Notes under the pieces: generated by a model | Seen by the model: only the letters and a program-made list of their open reading frames with translations | Database searches by the model: none | What the model was told of the DNA's origin: nothing | Assembly (NCBI RefSeq): GCF_030056665.1 | Contig: NZ_JASHIG010000008.1 | Length of the DNA: 64,000 bases | Source of the DNA: Flectobacillus roseus | Lineage (GTDB): Bacteria; Bacteroidota; Bacteroidia; Cytophagales; Spirosomataceae | Direction: 5' to 3' (one strand) | Part shown: piece by piece, positions 7,272 to 16,313 of the stretch | How the letters are laid out: each line of letters starts with the position of its first letter | How positions within the stretch are numbered: the first letter of the stretch is position 1 | Program-made: the position numbers and the translations under genes

Positions 7272-8957
7272 TTAATATGATGGATTCTGTACTAAATAGC
7301 CTGGAAGGTTAGAAGCACCGTCGATGGCTGTTTGTGGAATTGGGAAAATACGTTTGTTACGGTCTGTATTAGTTTTTTCAGTCCAAGTATCTTCGTATTT
7401 ACCAAAACGAATCATATCTGTACGACGAAGCATTTCCCAGTAAAACTCAAAACCTCTTTCACGATACAATAAGTCTAATGACATACTTGTCAAAGCTGGA
7501 GGAGGTGTTGTAGCTTTTCTAGATGCACGAACCGTATTAACATCTGCTAAAGCTGAAGCAGCGTCGTTGCTCTTACGCAATTTTGCTTCTGCACGCATCA
7601 TATATACATCAGCCAAACGTAAGATTACGATATCTGCGTCTCCAAGGTTACGACCTGATGTAGATTTCTTCGAGAACTCATATTTTTCAACACGGTAGCC
7701 TGTTGAGTAGTCAGAACCAGCAACAGTAAAGTCTACTTTTTCGGTAAAGATTACTGGAGTTGTCGGACGGTTACGCGTGTCATTGAAAAGTTTACCAACC
7801 TTCATTTTTCCATCTGGACATTTCAAGAAAACACCATTTTTACGAATCAAACCATACTGCTGACCACGCAAAATACCTCGGTTGATATTGAAGCTTTCAG
7901 CTGTTACACATGAGTCAGCTGGGTTTGAATAAATCGAAAGGTTTTGCTTGTAAAAACGAGGGTCAACGCTAGGGTCTTGTGAGCCATAAGCATTTACCCA
8001 AGTACGATAATAGTCAGATGTAATCGCTGGACCGTCAGTACCATTTGCCGCAGGGAATGCTGGCAAAGGGAATTGGTCACCCGACAACGAGAAGTATGCC
8101 AAACGGTTATGTCCGTTCAATTCAGCACGTTGGTCTACAGCAAAGATAATTTCTTTATTGCTATGGTTATCGCTATTGAAAATTGAGAAATATTCTGGCG
8201 ACAACTGGTATTGATTAGAGTTAATGATTTTGTCTGTATACTCAATCACTTTGTCTAAATCGTCATTTGAGAAAGTTACAGTTTGTGCTGTCACATTACG
8301 ATAAACAGCAGCATTTAAGTACAAGCGAGCCAATAAACCCCAAGCAGCAGCTTTGTTCAAACGACCAGGACCTACTGTAGTTGAAAGGTTTGGTTCAACC
8401 GCCAACAATTCTGATTTGATATATTCTACTGCTTCTGCACCACGGATTACTTTCGAGGTTTCACCAACACTATTTTTTACAAAAACAACACCAAACAAAT
8501 CCAAGGTCAACATTGAGTAATAAGCACGCATACCACGTGATTCTGCCAAGTACAACTGAGAAGTTGCATCGGTTTTGCCCTGAAACTCATTGATAGCTGA
8601 AACCGAACGAGAAATACCTTGAAGAATAAAGTTCCAAGTGTTTTTCAAGTTTGGATCTGTACTGGTTTGTGTATGCTGGTGCAAGGCTAAATAAATACCA
8701 TTGTCACCCCAGTCTGTACCTCCACGGTAAGGCAAAATAGCCTCATCTGTAGAGATTTCTTGAATGGCAAAATAGTTGGTATGTAAGAAAATACTTGGTA
8801 ATAAAGCGTATACAGGAGCCAATGTACCATTAGCGATATCTGCATAAGAAATACTCGGAGAAAAAGATTCATCTAGTACTTGTTCTTCGAGGTTAGTACA
8901 ACTTTGAGCTGCAATCAAAGAGGCTAACAATGAAAGGAATATAACTGGTTTTTTCAT
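7272..8957 (-). CDS. SusD/RagB-family outer-membrane nutrient-binding lipoprotein
   Basis: The protein has 561 residues. It starts with a lipoprotein signal ending LIAAQSC (Cys20). The SusD_RagB architecture is visible: N-terminal helical TPR-like part with YLAESRGMRAYYSMLTLDLF and LNKAAAWGLLARLYLNAAVY, and C-terminal ILRLADVYMMRAEAKLR, RERGFEFYWEMLRRTDMIRF and FPIPQTAID. These are conserved in the family. It lies 14 bases after its SusC partner and should cap the barrel and bind the substrate before TonB-driven import. The substrate is not evident; no glycoside hydrolase or protease is co-encoded. The terminator at 7228-7250 ends the operon. Confidence 0.95.
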   Translation of the reverse strand: MKKPVIFLSLLASLIAAQSCTNLEEQVLDESFSPSISYADIANGTLAPVYALLPSIFLHTNYFAIQEISTDEAILPYRGGTDWGDNGIYLALHQHTQTSTDPNLKNTWNFILQGISRSVSAINEFQGKTDATSQLYLAESRGMRAYYSMLTLDLFGVVFVKNSVGETSKVIRGAEAVEYIKSELLAVEPNLSTTVGPGRLNKAAAWGLLARLYLNAAVYRNVTAQTVTFSNDDLDKVIEYTDKIINSNQYQLSPEYFSIFNSDNHSNKEIIFAVDQRAELNGHNRLAYFSLSGDQFPLPAFPAANGTDGPAITSDYYRTWVNAYGSQDPSVDPRFYKQNLSIYSNPADSCVTAESFNINRGILRGQQYGLIRKNGVFLKCPDGKMKVGKLFNDTRNRPTTPVIFTEKVDFTVAGSDYSTGYRVEKYEFSKKSTSGRNLGDADIVILRLADVYMMRAEAKLRKSNDAASALADVNTVRASRKATTPPPALTSMSLDLLYRERGFEFYWEMLRRTDMIRFGKYEDTWTEKTNTDRNKRIFPIPQTAIDGASNLPGYLVQNPSY

Positions 8958-8971
8958 GTTTCTTTAGAAAA

Positions 8972-11900
8972 TTAGAATGTTACGTTAAGTCCAAATACAA
9001 CTGTTCTTGCTTTTGGATAACTTAAATAATCGATACCATAAGAAGTAATACCGTTGATTGTACGGTCTGTGTTTACTTCTGGGTCATAGCCATTGTATTG
9101 GGTAATTACAAATAAGTTTTGACCAGTTACAGATAATCTCAAGCCTGAAATCCATTCATTGATTCCTAACTTTTTGGTATCAAATGTATAACCTAGTGCA
9201 AGGTTATTCAAACGTAAGAATGCACCGTCTTTCAAGAATCTTGTTGATACTGGAGCTGAGTTATTAACAGATTCATTCGGGAATGCTAATACTTCAGGAG
9301 TAGTGTTGATTCCTTTTGAAAGACGCAATTTGTAAAAGTTTGCGTTAGCAGTGTTATCATAGATTTTGTTTCCAGACACGCCATTGAAGTTAGCGGCCAA
9401 ATCAAAACCTTTGTAGCTCACACGACCAAAGAAGTTATATTGTTTGTTAGGTAATGCTGTTCCTGCTGCAATACGGTCGTTGTCCGTAACGATACCATCG
9501 CCGTCAACATCTCTGTATTTGCTCAAACCTTTGTCATCCAAACCAATAAATTCTTTCAAGAAGAATGTACCAATAGGTTGACCATTTACATAACCATTGA
9601 TAGTAGCTGAAGTCAAACCAGAACCTGAAGCCGAACCTGAAGGAATTACCGAGTAAGGTGATTTGTTTACTACGTTGCTGATGAAAGTAATGTTTCCACC
9701 AAATTCGTATGTCAAACCTTGTTTCGTTGAATGACGGTAGTTCAATTCTAATTCCAAACCTTTGTTAGTGATAGTCATATCCTTCACGTTTGTCCAGAAT
9801 GTACCCGCTGGTTGTACTGGGTCAGAAGGAATTACTTCTAACAAAATATCACCAGAAACTTTGTGGAAAGCATCGATTGTACCGCTCAAAGCACCATTCA
9901 AGAACGCAAAATCTAAACCTAAGTCAGTTTGAGTAGATTGTTCCCACTGAATATTTGGGTTAGCTAAACGAGTATATGAAGTACCAGCAGGGTAGGTAGT
10001 AGACTCATTCAATGGATAAGAAGTTGTACCTGAAACCACCGAAGTAAAGCGTGCTTGAGTAATTTTTGAAGGAATCTCTTGGTTACCTGTTCTACCCCAA
10101 CCAGCTCTTAACTTTAAGTTGCTTACCGAAGAACCTTTCATGAATTCCTCTTCAGAAATTCTCCAACCTGCTGAAAATGATGGGAATATCCCGTATTTGT
10201 TGTTAGCACCAAATTTTGATGAACCATCTGCACGAACTGTTGCTGTCAATAAGTACTTGTCTTTGTACGAATAGTTTACACGACCAAAGAATGATTGCAA
10301 TTCGTTGATAGTGGCATAACCGTAAGGCTTGTTGTTTGCCAATGTCAATTCTTGACCTAGACCTGGGTTATAAATTGGCTCAAGGTCAGTAATAGGGAAT
10401 TTGTTGATACTGTAACCACGACCTTGGAAGTAGAATCTTTGATAAGAGTGACCCACCAACATCGAGAAAGTATGATCTTTACCAATGTTTCTGTTATAAG
10501 TCAAATAGTTTTCAATCAAACGGTTGGTATTCCATGTATCAATCGATTCTAAACGACCATCTTGTTGTGGTACAGCGTTTGCTAATGATTGCAAATCACG
10601 GTGTGCACTTGAGTAGTCAATCCCGAAGTTAAGTTTGTAAGTTAAGTGATCGGTGATTTTCAAAGATGGCGAGATATTCCCCAAAAGTCTAGTAGTAGTT
10701 GTCGCATCTTTTTCCAATTTCAATGCCAACAACGGGTTAGTACCTGACTGATACAAATAGATATTACCATTGGCATCATAAGCAGGAATTGTTGGGTTTG
10801 TAGAAATAGCACTACCCAAAACAGATCCGATTGGAGGACGTTCGTTGTATGTTTGTGATGCGTTTAAGTTTACATCTACAGTCAAACGATCTTTCAATAG
10901 TTTTTGTGTAACATTTAAGCGACCAGAGTAGCGATTCAATTGGCTATTTTTGATAATACCCTCTTGATTCTGGATACCGAATGAACCGTAATAAGTAAGC
11001 TTGTCTGCTCCACCACCAAAAGATAAGTTATGGTTTTGCGTAACAGCTGTACGACTAATCTCTTTTTGCCAGTCTGTATTTCCTTTGAAATCTTCCAATA
11101 CACCACCTACTGCTACTACTTGCTTACGGTATTCATCTGCTGTGAATACATTCAACGGACGAGCCATAGTAGACAAACCGTAGCTAGCAGAATATGTCAA
11201 CGAAGAGAATCCTGATTTTCCTTTTTTAGTAGTAATCAAAATAACCCCGTTAGCACCTCTTGAACCATAAATGGCAGTTGCAGAGGCATCTTTCAACACG
11301 TCGATCGACTCGATGTCTTGAGGGTTCATAAACGTCAACGGGTTGGTTGCACCACCTGTTGATGAATTATCAAGTGCCATTCCATCTACTACAAACAATG
11401 GCGTACTACCCGTACGAACACCACCCGGACCACGAACTGTAATGTTTTGAGTACCACCCGGCTCACCACTTGCAGATGTTACGTTTACACCCGATACTTT
11501 ACCTTGTAATAAAGATTCAGGCGTGTTGATGATACCTTGGTTAAATTCGGCACTTTTCAAAGATTTTACGGATCCAGTAACATCTTTCTTTGTTGTACTA
11601 CCATAACCAACTACTACTACTTGTTCTAAGTCAGATGCAGTAGATTTTAACGAAACCTCTATTTGTGTACGGCCATTTACCGCTATTTCTTGTCTTTCGT
11701 ATCCTACAAAAGTGATGACCAAAGTTGCCTTTTCGTCAACATTCAATGCAAAATTTCCTTTTGCGTCAGTATTTACACCACGCTTGCTACCTTTCACTGC
11801 AACCGAACAACCAATAAGCGGTTCGTTAGTTGTGGCATCAATGACTTTTCCTTTTACTGGAATTTCGCTCGTCATCAATGTTTCCAAGCTGTAATTAGAT

Positions 11901-12013
11901 AATGCTGCACGGTTGTGAGCGTGAAGCGGTGTGGGCGAGAGCCCAACACAAACACCTAATAGCAAACCAGCGGTTAGTTTACTGGTAAGACTCAGAGAGT
12001 AAAATTTGTTCAT
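8972..12013 (-). CDS. SusC/RagA-family TonB-linked outer-membrane transporter
   Basis: The protein has 1013 residues. A signal peptide ends near PTPLHAHN. Next come a carboxypeptidase-D regulatory-like domain at about 52-130 (VKGKVIDATTNEPLIGCSVA), the RagA signature and plug at about 135-260 (VVVGYGSTTKKDVTGSV, IESIDVLKDASATAIYGSRG), and the beta-barrel to the C-terminal Phe. It has no STN domain, so unlike the second SusC in this window it is not built for FecR/sigma signalling. It forms an operon with the SusD gene 14 bases downstream. It would import an oligomeric nutrient with TonB energy. The substrate is unknown. The maltosyltransferase gene upstream is separated by a terminator and is probably not part of the operon. 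Confidence 0.95.
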   Translation of the reverse strand: MNKFYSLSLTSKLTAGLLLGVCVGLSPTPLHAHNRAALSNYSLETLMTSEIPVKGKVIDATTNEPLIGCSVAVKGSKRGVNTDAKGNFALNVDEKATLVITFVGYERQEIAVNGRTQIEVSLKSTASDLEQVVVVGYGSTTKKDVTGSVKSLKSAEFNQGIINTPESLLQGKVSGVNVTSASGEPGGTQNITVRGPGGVRTGSTPLFVVDGMALDNSSTGGATNPLTFMNPQDIESIDVLKDASATAIYGSRGANGVILITTKKGKSGFSSLTYSASYGLSTMARPLNVFTADEYRKQVVAVGGVLEDFKGNTDWQKEISRTAVTQNHNLSFGGGADKLTYYGSFGIQNQEGIIKNSQLNRYSGRLNVTQKLLKDRLTVDVNLNASQTYNERPPIGSVLGSAISTNPTIPAYDANGNIYLYQSGTNPLLALKLEKDATTTTRLLGNISPSLKITDHLTYKLNFGIDYSSAHRDLQSLANAVPQQDGRLESIDTWNTNRLIENYLTYNRNIGKDHTFSMLVGHSYQRFYFQGRGYSINKFPITDLEPIYNPGLGQELTLANNKPYGYATINELQSFFGRVNYSYKDKYLLTATVRADGSSKFGANNKYGIFPSFSAGWRISEEEFMKGSSVSNLKLRAGWGRTGNQEIPSKITQARFTSVVSGTTSYPLNESTTYPAGTSYTRLANPNIQWEQSTQTDLGLDFAFLNGALSGTIDAFHKVSGDILLEVIPSDPVQPAGTFWTNVKDMTITNKGLELELNYRHSTKQGLTYEFGGNITFISNVVNKSPYSVIPSGSASGSGLTSATINGYVNGQPIGTFFLKEFIGLDDKGLSKYRDVDGDGIVTDNDRIAAGTALPNKQYNFFGRVSYKGFDLAANFNGVSGNKIYDNTANANFYKLRLSKGINTTPEVLAFPNESVNNSAPVSTRFLKDGAFLRLNNLALGYTFDTKKLGINEWISGLRLSVTGQNLFVITQYNGYDPEVNTDRTINGITSYGIDYLSYPKARTVVFGLNVTF

Positions 12014-12545
12014 GATAAAATTGGGTTGATAAGTATGAGTATCAGGATGTTGTATACTTTTTAAAATTATAGAAAATTACGAGTATCCTGTCTCTAGCAT
12101 TCACCAATGCTTAATTTGGAGGCGCAAGTTATCCCATCAAAGTCGAGAGGCTGTAAATAAATCATTAAGTCGAGATGATTTATCCTTAACATTGGGCAAA
12201 ACAAATCTGGTCTCACACAGTAAAATATGGAGATTCTAAGAAAAAGTGAAATATTAGAGGGCTAGCTATTGCCGTTTTTTACCGAAAAAACAGGGTGATT
12301 TGGGTAAGAAAAATGGAGTTGAATAAAGAGTATTTGTTGAGTTCATATTCAAATGGTCATATTGGTTTGGAGATAACTTTACAGCTGAAAGTAACCTGAT
12401 TTTATCCTAGGAATAGAAATTTAATTATTTTTTTTATTAATAAATCATTTTTTGGCAAGTATTTTTATGAAATCGATTGTAAAACGAATTGTTTCAAAAA
12501 ATGGCTTTTAGCATTAGTATCTGTATTTTTGCTCTTGGTTTTACA

Positions 12546-12586
12546 AAAAAATAAGCCCAACTTCTCTATGTAGGAAGTTGGGCTTA
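12546..12586 (-). terminator. Intrinsic terminator of glgE
   Basis: A perfect 13-bp stem lies at 12552-12564 and 12574-12586 with a 9-base loop. On the minus strand it is followed by an uninterrupted T-run (complement of AAAAAAA at 12545-12551). Confidence 0.88.
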
Positions 12587-12599
12587 ATAATTTCTTAAT

Positions 12600-12657
12600 A
12601 TACTTAGGTGATTATAACTAGTTCCCATGAGGGATTTGACTCCCAACACCTAAGTAT
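12600..12657 (-). repeat. Inverted repeat in the glgE 3' untranslated region
   Basis: Arms ATACTTAGGTG (12600-12610) and CACCTAAGTAT (12647-12657) form a perfect 11-bp stem immediately after the glgE stop. The 36-base interior has its own short GGGA/TCCC pairing. There is no T-run, so this is an extra 3' structure ahead of the terminator. Confidence 0.6.
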
Positions 12658-12667
12658 AAATCTTATA

Positions 12668-14644
12668 CTATATATCTTCAATTCTGAACAAGTGCATCGG
12701 CATAATGTGAGGGTCAAGATCTACAAAATTATATTCGCCTTTCCAATTATATTTAGCTCCTGTCAACAAATCATGAACGACATATTCTTGGTCTTGATGC
12801 TTATGGATTTGCGAAAGTGGCACTCTCACTACTCCGCCCTGACGATTATAAGGGTCGAGATTGACTACGCATAAAATACGGTTGCCATTGGCATGCGTTT
12901 TTAGATAGGCCAAAACTTGATCATTTTCTATCTGACAGAAAGTAATATTATTGGTACGTTGCAAAGCGGAATTCTCGACGCGTGCTTGGTTCGTCAGACG
13001 AATGATTTGTGTCAACTTATTTTCAAATGACCAATCCCAGTGTTTGATTTCATATTTCTCAGAATTACGATACTCTTCTTTTCCTGGATTGGCCTCATTG
13101 TTCATGCTTTCAAATACAGGGCCAAAAATACCATAGTTTGCCGAAAGCGTAGCTGCCATAAAATAACGTGTGATAAACATCGGTTCTAAACCACCTTGCA
13201 AGCACCATGGCAAAATATCATGGGTATTCGGCCAAAAGTTGGGACGCATGTAGTATTTCTGTTCGGTATGCGTCAACTCCATCATATAATCAGTCAATTC
13301 GGCTTTGTTATTGCGCCAAGTATAATAGGTATATGATTGTGCATAACCCAATTTGGCAAGTTGTGCCATTACCTTCGGCTTGGTAAATGCTTCTGCCAAG
13401 AAAATCATGTCTGGATATACTGCTTGCACTTCGGCAATAACCCATTCCCAAAAATTAAATGATTTGGTATGTGGATTGTCTACACGAATAAGGCGAATAC
13501 CCCATTCTGCCCATGTCATAATGACATTTTTTAACTCATCCCAAAGCTCCTCCCAGTTTTCTGACTCAAAGTTGATAGGGTAAATATCTTGGTATTTTTT
13601 AGGAGGGTTCTCCGCATATTGAATCGTACCATCAGGACGTACTTTGAACCATTCTGGATGTTCTTTAGTATAAGGGTGATCTGGCGAACATTGAATGGCT
13701 AAGTCCATCGCCAGTTCGATACCATTATCTTGACAAGTCTGGATCAAATGTTTTAAATCATCTAAGGTACCCAATTCTGGCAAAATCGTCGTGTGACCGC
13801 CCAAGTCTGAACCAATACCATACGGAACCCCAGGTTCGCCTGGTTCACAGGTAGTTGAATTGTTTTTACCTTTTCTAAATTGATGACCAATTGGGTGAAT
13901 AGGAGGAATATATAAAACATCAAAGCCTAAAGATTTTACACGCGGAATGACATTTTCCTCAACATCGTTAAATGTACCATGTGCTCCTTTTTTTGATGCT
14001 GCAGAACGTGGAAACATCGAATACCAAGAAGAGAAAGCCGCTTTTTCACGATCAACCCACAGCTTGAGTGTCTTGTAGGTACTAACATACTTTTTATTCG
14101 GATACAACTGAATCCAATCGTGCATGGTAGCTCCTGTGGCAAACTCAACAGCATGTTGGTATTCACTAGGATTGCGGAAGATACTCGCCGCATGTTCAAT
14201 TAGTGCTTTGTCTGATACGGAAGCTACTGAAGCCATATAGTCCAATATATTCGCACCGACTAACAGTTCAATGTTGACGTGTTGTCCATCCTTAATTTTC
14301 ATGCTGATTTCGTGCTCCCAGCTAGCAGCATGGTCTACCCATGCTTCAATGGTATATTCGTAGAAACCATTGTCTTCTACCTTAAATGATGCCCCATAAC
14401 GGTCATTATTGATAAAATACATAGGTGTTTCAATCCAATCTTTGGCATTGTTACGCTTGTGGAGCAATCTTGCTGAGAGAATATCGTGTCCATCCAAAAA
14501 AACGTCTGCTTCTACATGAATAGAATCCCCTTGTACAGCTTTAATAGCAAAACGCCCCCCGTCTAGTTCAGGGCTTACACGTTCGATAATTACTCGACTC
14601 TGTCCGTTTTGCGGTTTTTTTAAAGATTGTTTCGTCTTAGCCAT
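12668..14644 (-). CDS. glgE: Alpha-1,4-glucan:maltose-1-phosphate maltosyltransferase
   Basis: The protein has 658 residues (actinobacterial GlgE: about 675-700). It is a GH13_3 enzyme that transfers maltose from maltose-1-phosphate to the non-reducing end of an alpha-1,4-glucan. An N-terminal beta-sandwich (about 15-110) and a helical insert precede the TIM barrel. Visible motifs are DVLYIPPIHPIGHQFRKGKN, GSDLGGHTTILPELGT, the nucleophile Asp389 in RVDNPHTKSF, the acid/base Glu418 in FLAEAFTKPK, and WPNTHDILP. The C-terminal beta-domain ends LDPHIMPMHLFRIED. Trehalose synthase, maltokinase (pep2/mak) and branching-enzyme genes, the usual partners, are not in this window. It is monocistronic, with its own terminator. 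Confidence 0.93.
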   Translation of the reverse strand: MAKTKQSLKKPQNGQSRVIIERVSPELDGGRFAIKAVQGDSIHVEADVFLDGHDILSARLLHKRNNAKDWIETPMYFINNDRYGASFKVEDNGFYEYTIEAWVDHAASWEHEISMKIKDGQHVNIELLVGANILDYMASVASVSDKALIEHAASIFRNPSEYQHAVEFATGATMHDWIQLYPNKKYVSTYKTLKLWVDREKAAFSSWYSMFPRSAASKKGAHGTFNDVEENVIPRVKSLGFDVLYIPPIHPIGHQFRKGKNNSTTCEPGEPGVPYGIGSDLGGHTTILPELGTLDDLKHLIQTCQDNGIELAMDLAIQCSPDHPYTKEHPEWFKVRPDGTIQYAENPPKKYQDIYPINFESENWEELWDELKNVIMTWAEWGIRLIRVDNPHTKSFNFWEWVIAEVQAVYPDMIFLAEAFTKPKVMAQLAKLGYAQSYTYYTWRNNKAELTDYMMELTHTEQKYYMRPNFWPNTHDILPWCLQGGLEPMFITRYFMAATLSANYGIFGPVFESMNNEANPGKEEYRNSEKYEIKHWDWSFENKLTQIIRLTNQARVENSALQRTNNITFCQIENDQVLAYLKTHANGNRILCVVNLDPYNRQGGVVRVPLSQIHKHQDQEYVVHDLLTGAKYNWKGEYNFVDLDPHIMPMHLFRIEDI

Positions 14645-14959
14645 AGCTATTTGTTCTAAATTGGGAAAATGGTTTGGGTATCACAGTGAGTATGAAGAAT
14701 AGCGAGAGATGAGATTTAATATTGATTTCTTGATAATTATCATTTCGAGAAACGGAAATCTCAACTATCTTATCCAAAACTTACCATAGATACACTAATG
14801 TTTTTGTTTATAAAAATGTTAGCTAATTGTAGGGTACCACTCAAGAATAGCATAAACAAGACCTTGAGAGTGCCTACACAAATATATTTCTAATTGTCGA
14901 AATCTAAAATTTAAAAGTAAAACAAGTTTTTTTGATAAAATTTTGAGTTTTACAAAAGT

Positions 14960-14976
14960 TTGGCACGATATAAGCT
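14960..14976 (+). promoter_or_regulatory. Weak sigma-54-like element
   Basis: TTGGCACG, four bases, then AAGCT keeps the -24 GG and -12 GC dinucleotides at the right spacing but lacks the TT of the -12 box. It is far (about 450 bases) from the next plus-strand ATG. Confidence 0.25.
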
Positions 14977-15281
14977 AGTAAATAGTCAAGGACTTACAAT
15001 ATTTTAAAGAAAGAATTTGAATAAAAAGCCTGAGTAAGTACAAATCTTTAAAAAAGACAAATTCTTTTTAGTAAGCCACTCAAATCTCATATCTCCTTAC
15101 TTCACACTTTATAAAGTATAATGTTTTGTTTGAAAGTTGGACAAAACATAGATTTTGAAATGCTAGAGAAACCTTGAATTGGTTAGATAAAACTACAATT
15201 CATAAGTTTTTTATGGCTTTTGTCTATTTAATTTGGCAATTAAGCCCATTAAAACGTAAACTTAGCTAAAGTATTTTAAAG

Positions 15282-15298
15282 CTGGCACGATTTTTGTG
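15282..15298 (+). promoter_or_regulatory. Sigma-54-like promoter upstream of rlpA
   Basis: CTGGCACGATTTTTGTG matches the RpoN consensus YTGGCACGrNNNTTGCW except at the last two positions. The predicted start would be near 15308-15310, leaving a leader of about 115 bases before the ATG at 15426. No enhancer-binding protein is encoded nearby. Confidence 0.45.
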
Positions 15299-15425
15299 AA
15301 GAATTGTATAAACTTTATAATAGTCACTTTATACATTTATCTCAAATTTCGAAGGTTTCATCGAGTATTAGCACTGCGTTTCTTAAAACACATCTGAAAA
15401 TAAACACATAATCTGAATAACAATT

Positions 15426-16250
15426 ATGAAAAAATTAATCGCATCCGCTTTCCTTATTTTAGTTCAAGGTGGTTTGATGGTTACAAAAGCTCAAAATTCT
15501 GAGTATAGTGGTTCTTATGGAAATAATGTAGTAGAAGAAGGAATTGCAAAGTATTACGGTAAAAATTTAACTGGAAATTTAACATCTTATGGTGAGCGTT
15601 ACGACGATGCACAACTTACTGCTTCGCATTCAAAGTATCCTCTAAATACGGTTTTGAGAGTAACAAACCTCGAAAATAATCGTACAGTCGATGTACGCGT
15701 AAATGATTATTGTCGTTGTGAAGAAGAGGGCAAATTATTGAATTTGTCAAGAGAGGCTGCTTCTCGTTTAGGTATGATTGCAAGTGGAAAAGCTCAAGTA
15801 AGAGTTGAAGTATTGAATGCTAGACCTGCGTCTCAGGTAAATATTTATAGAGATTACGATATCGCGGCAAGTACTCAAGAAAGAGTGCCTGTACAATCTA
15901 GTTCATTAATGCCTCAAGCATCGGTTGCAATGGCTCCAAGTAGCTATTCGACGGCATTCTCTGAAGATAGAACTTACGATATCAACGGTACAGTAAAATC
16001 TCCAAGAGGATTTGCGGTACAGGTTACAGCATTGACAAGCTTAAACAAAATTCATGATATGTATGATGAACTCATTAAGTTAGGTTTGTCACCAGATGAA
16101 ATTTATGTTCAAGTTGGTCAAAAAGAAATGGGTAAAGTGTATCGTATTCTTTTCGGAGAATTCCATACAAAAGAATCAGCATCAGAAAAAGTGATGTGGT
16201 TGCAAGAAAGAGGCTATAGAGGTTTAGTTCGTACGCACTACAATTACTAA
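15426..16250 (+). CDS. rlpA: RlpA-family double-psi beta-barrel protein with SPOR domain
   Basis: The protein has 274 residues. After a signal peptide (about 1-22) there is a double-psi beta-barrel at about 35-130 with GIAKYYGKNLTG, SYGERYDDAQLTASH and RTVDVRVNDY. A low-complexity linker and a C-terminal SPOR domain at about 195-274 (GFAVQVTALTSLNKIHDMYD ... YRILFGEFHTKESASEKV) follow. RlpA in Pseudomonas cleaves denuded glycan strands at the septum, to which SPOR targets it. The usual NDRGPF stretch is replaced by NDYCRCEEEG here, so the barrel is intact but this loop is atypical and the activity is uncertain. It is a single gene with a strong terminator downstream. Confidence 0.85.
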   Translation: MKKLIASAFLILVQGGLMVTKAQNSEYSGSYGNNVVEEGIAKYYGKNLTGNLTSYGERYDDAQLTASHSKYPLNTVLRVTNLENNRTVDVRVNDYCRCEEEGKLLNLSREAASRLGMIASGKAQVRVEVLNARPASQVNIYRDYDIAASTQERVPVQSSSLMPQASVAMAPSSYSTAFSEDRTYDINGTVKSPRGFAVQVTALTSLNKIHDMYDELIKLGLSPDEIYVQVGQKEMGKVYRILFGEFHTKESASEKVMWLQERGYRGLVRTHYNY

Positions 16251-16284
16251 GATTTTATATTACAACTATTATTACCACACTATT

Positions 16285-16313
16285 AAAGGAGACGTTTAAC
16301 GTCTCCTTTTTTT
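16285..16313 (+). terminator. Intrinsic terminator of rlpA
   Basis: A perfect 11-bp stem AAAGGAGACGT/ACGTCTCCTTT (16285-16295, 16299-16309) with a TTA loop runs into a T-tract. It touches the last codons of the converging gene at 16312. Confidence 0.9.

Larger units (their letters stand above)
12014..12667. other. Intergenic region upstream of susC and downstream of glgE
   Basis: This 654-base AT-rich gap has no convincing ORF. Its right end holds two structures belonging to the 3' end of glgE: a terminator at 12552-12586 and an 11-bp-stem inverted repeat at 12600-12657. The remaining part, 12014-12550, must carry the susC promoter, but no clear minus-strand TTTG/TAnnTTTG pair was identified. 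Confidence 0.6.
14645..15425. other. Long intergenic region between divergent glgE and rlpA
   Basis: This 781-base AT-rich gap has no convincing ORF. It holds a perfect 9-bp inverted repeat ATGTTTTGT/ACAAAACAT (15121-15129, 15141-15149) and two sigma-54-like elements (14960-14976 and 15282-15297), and must carry both divergent promoters. Confidence 0.6.

Noticed and set aside
12611..12646. tRNA-like T-arm (GGGAGTCAAATCCC on the minus strand)
   Set aside because: The rest of a cloverleaf and an acceptor stem are missing; it is the interior of an inverted repeat in the glgE 3' region.
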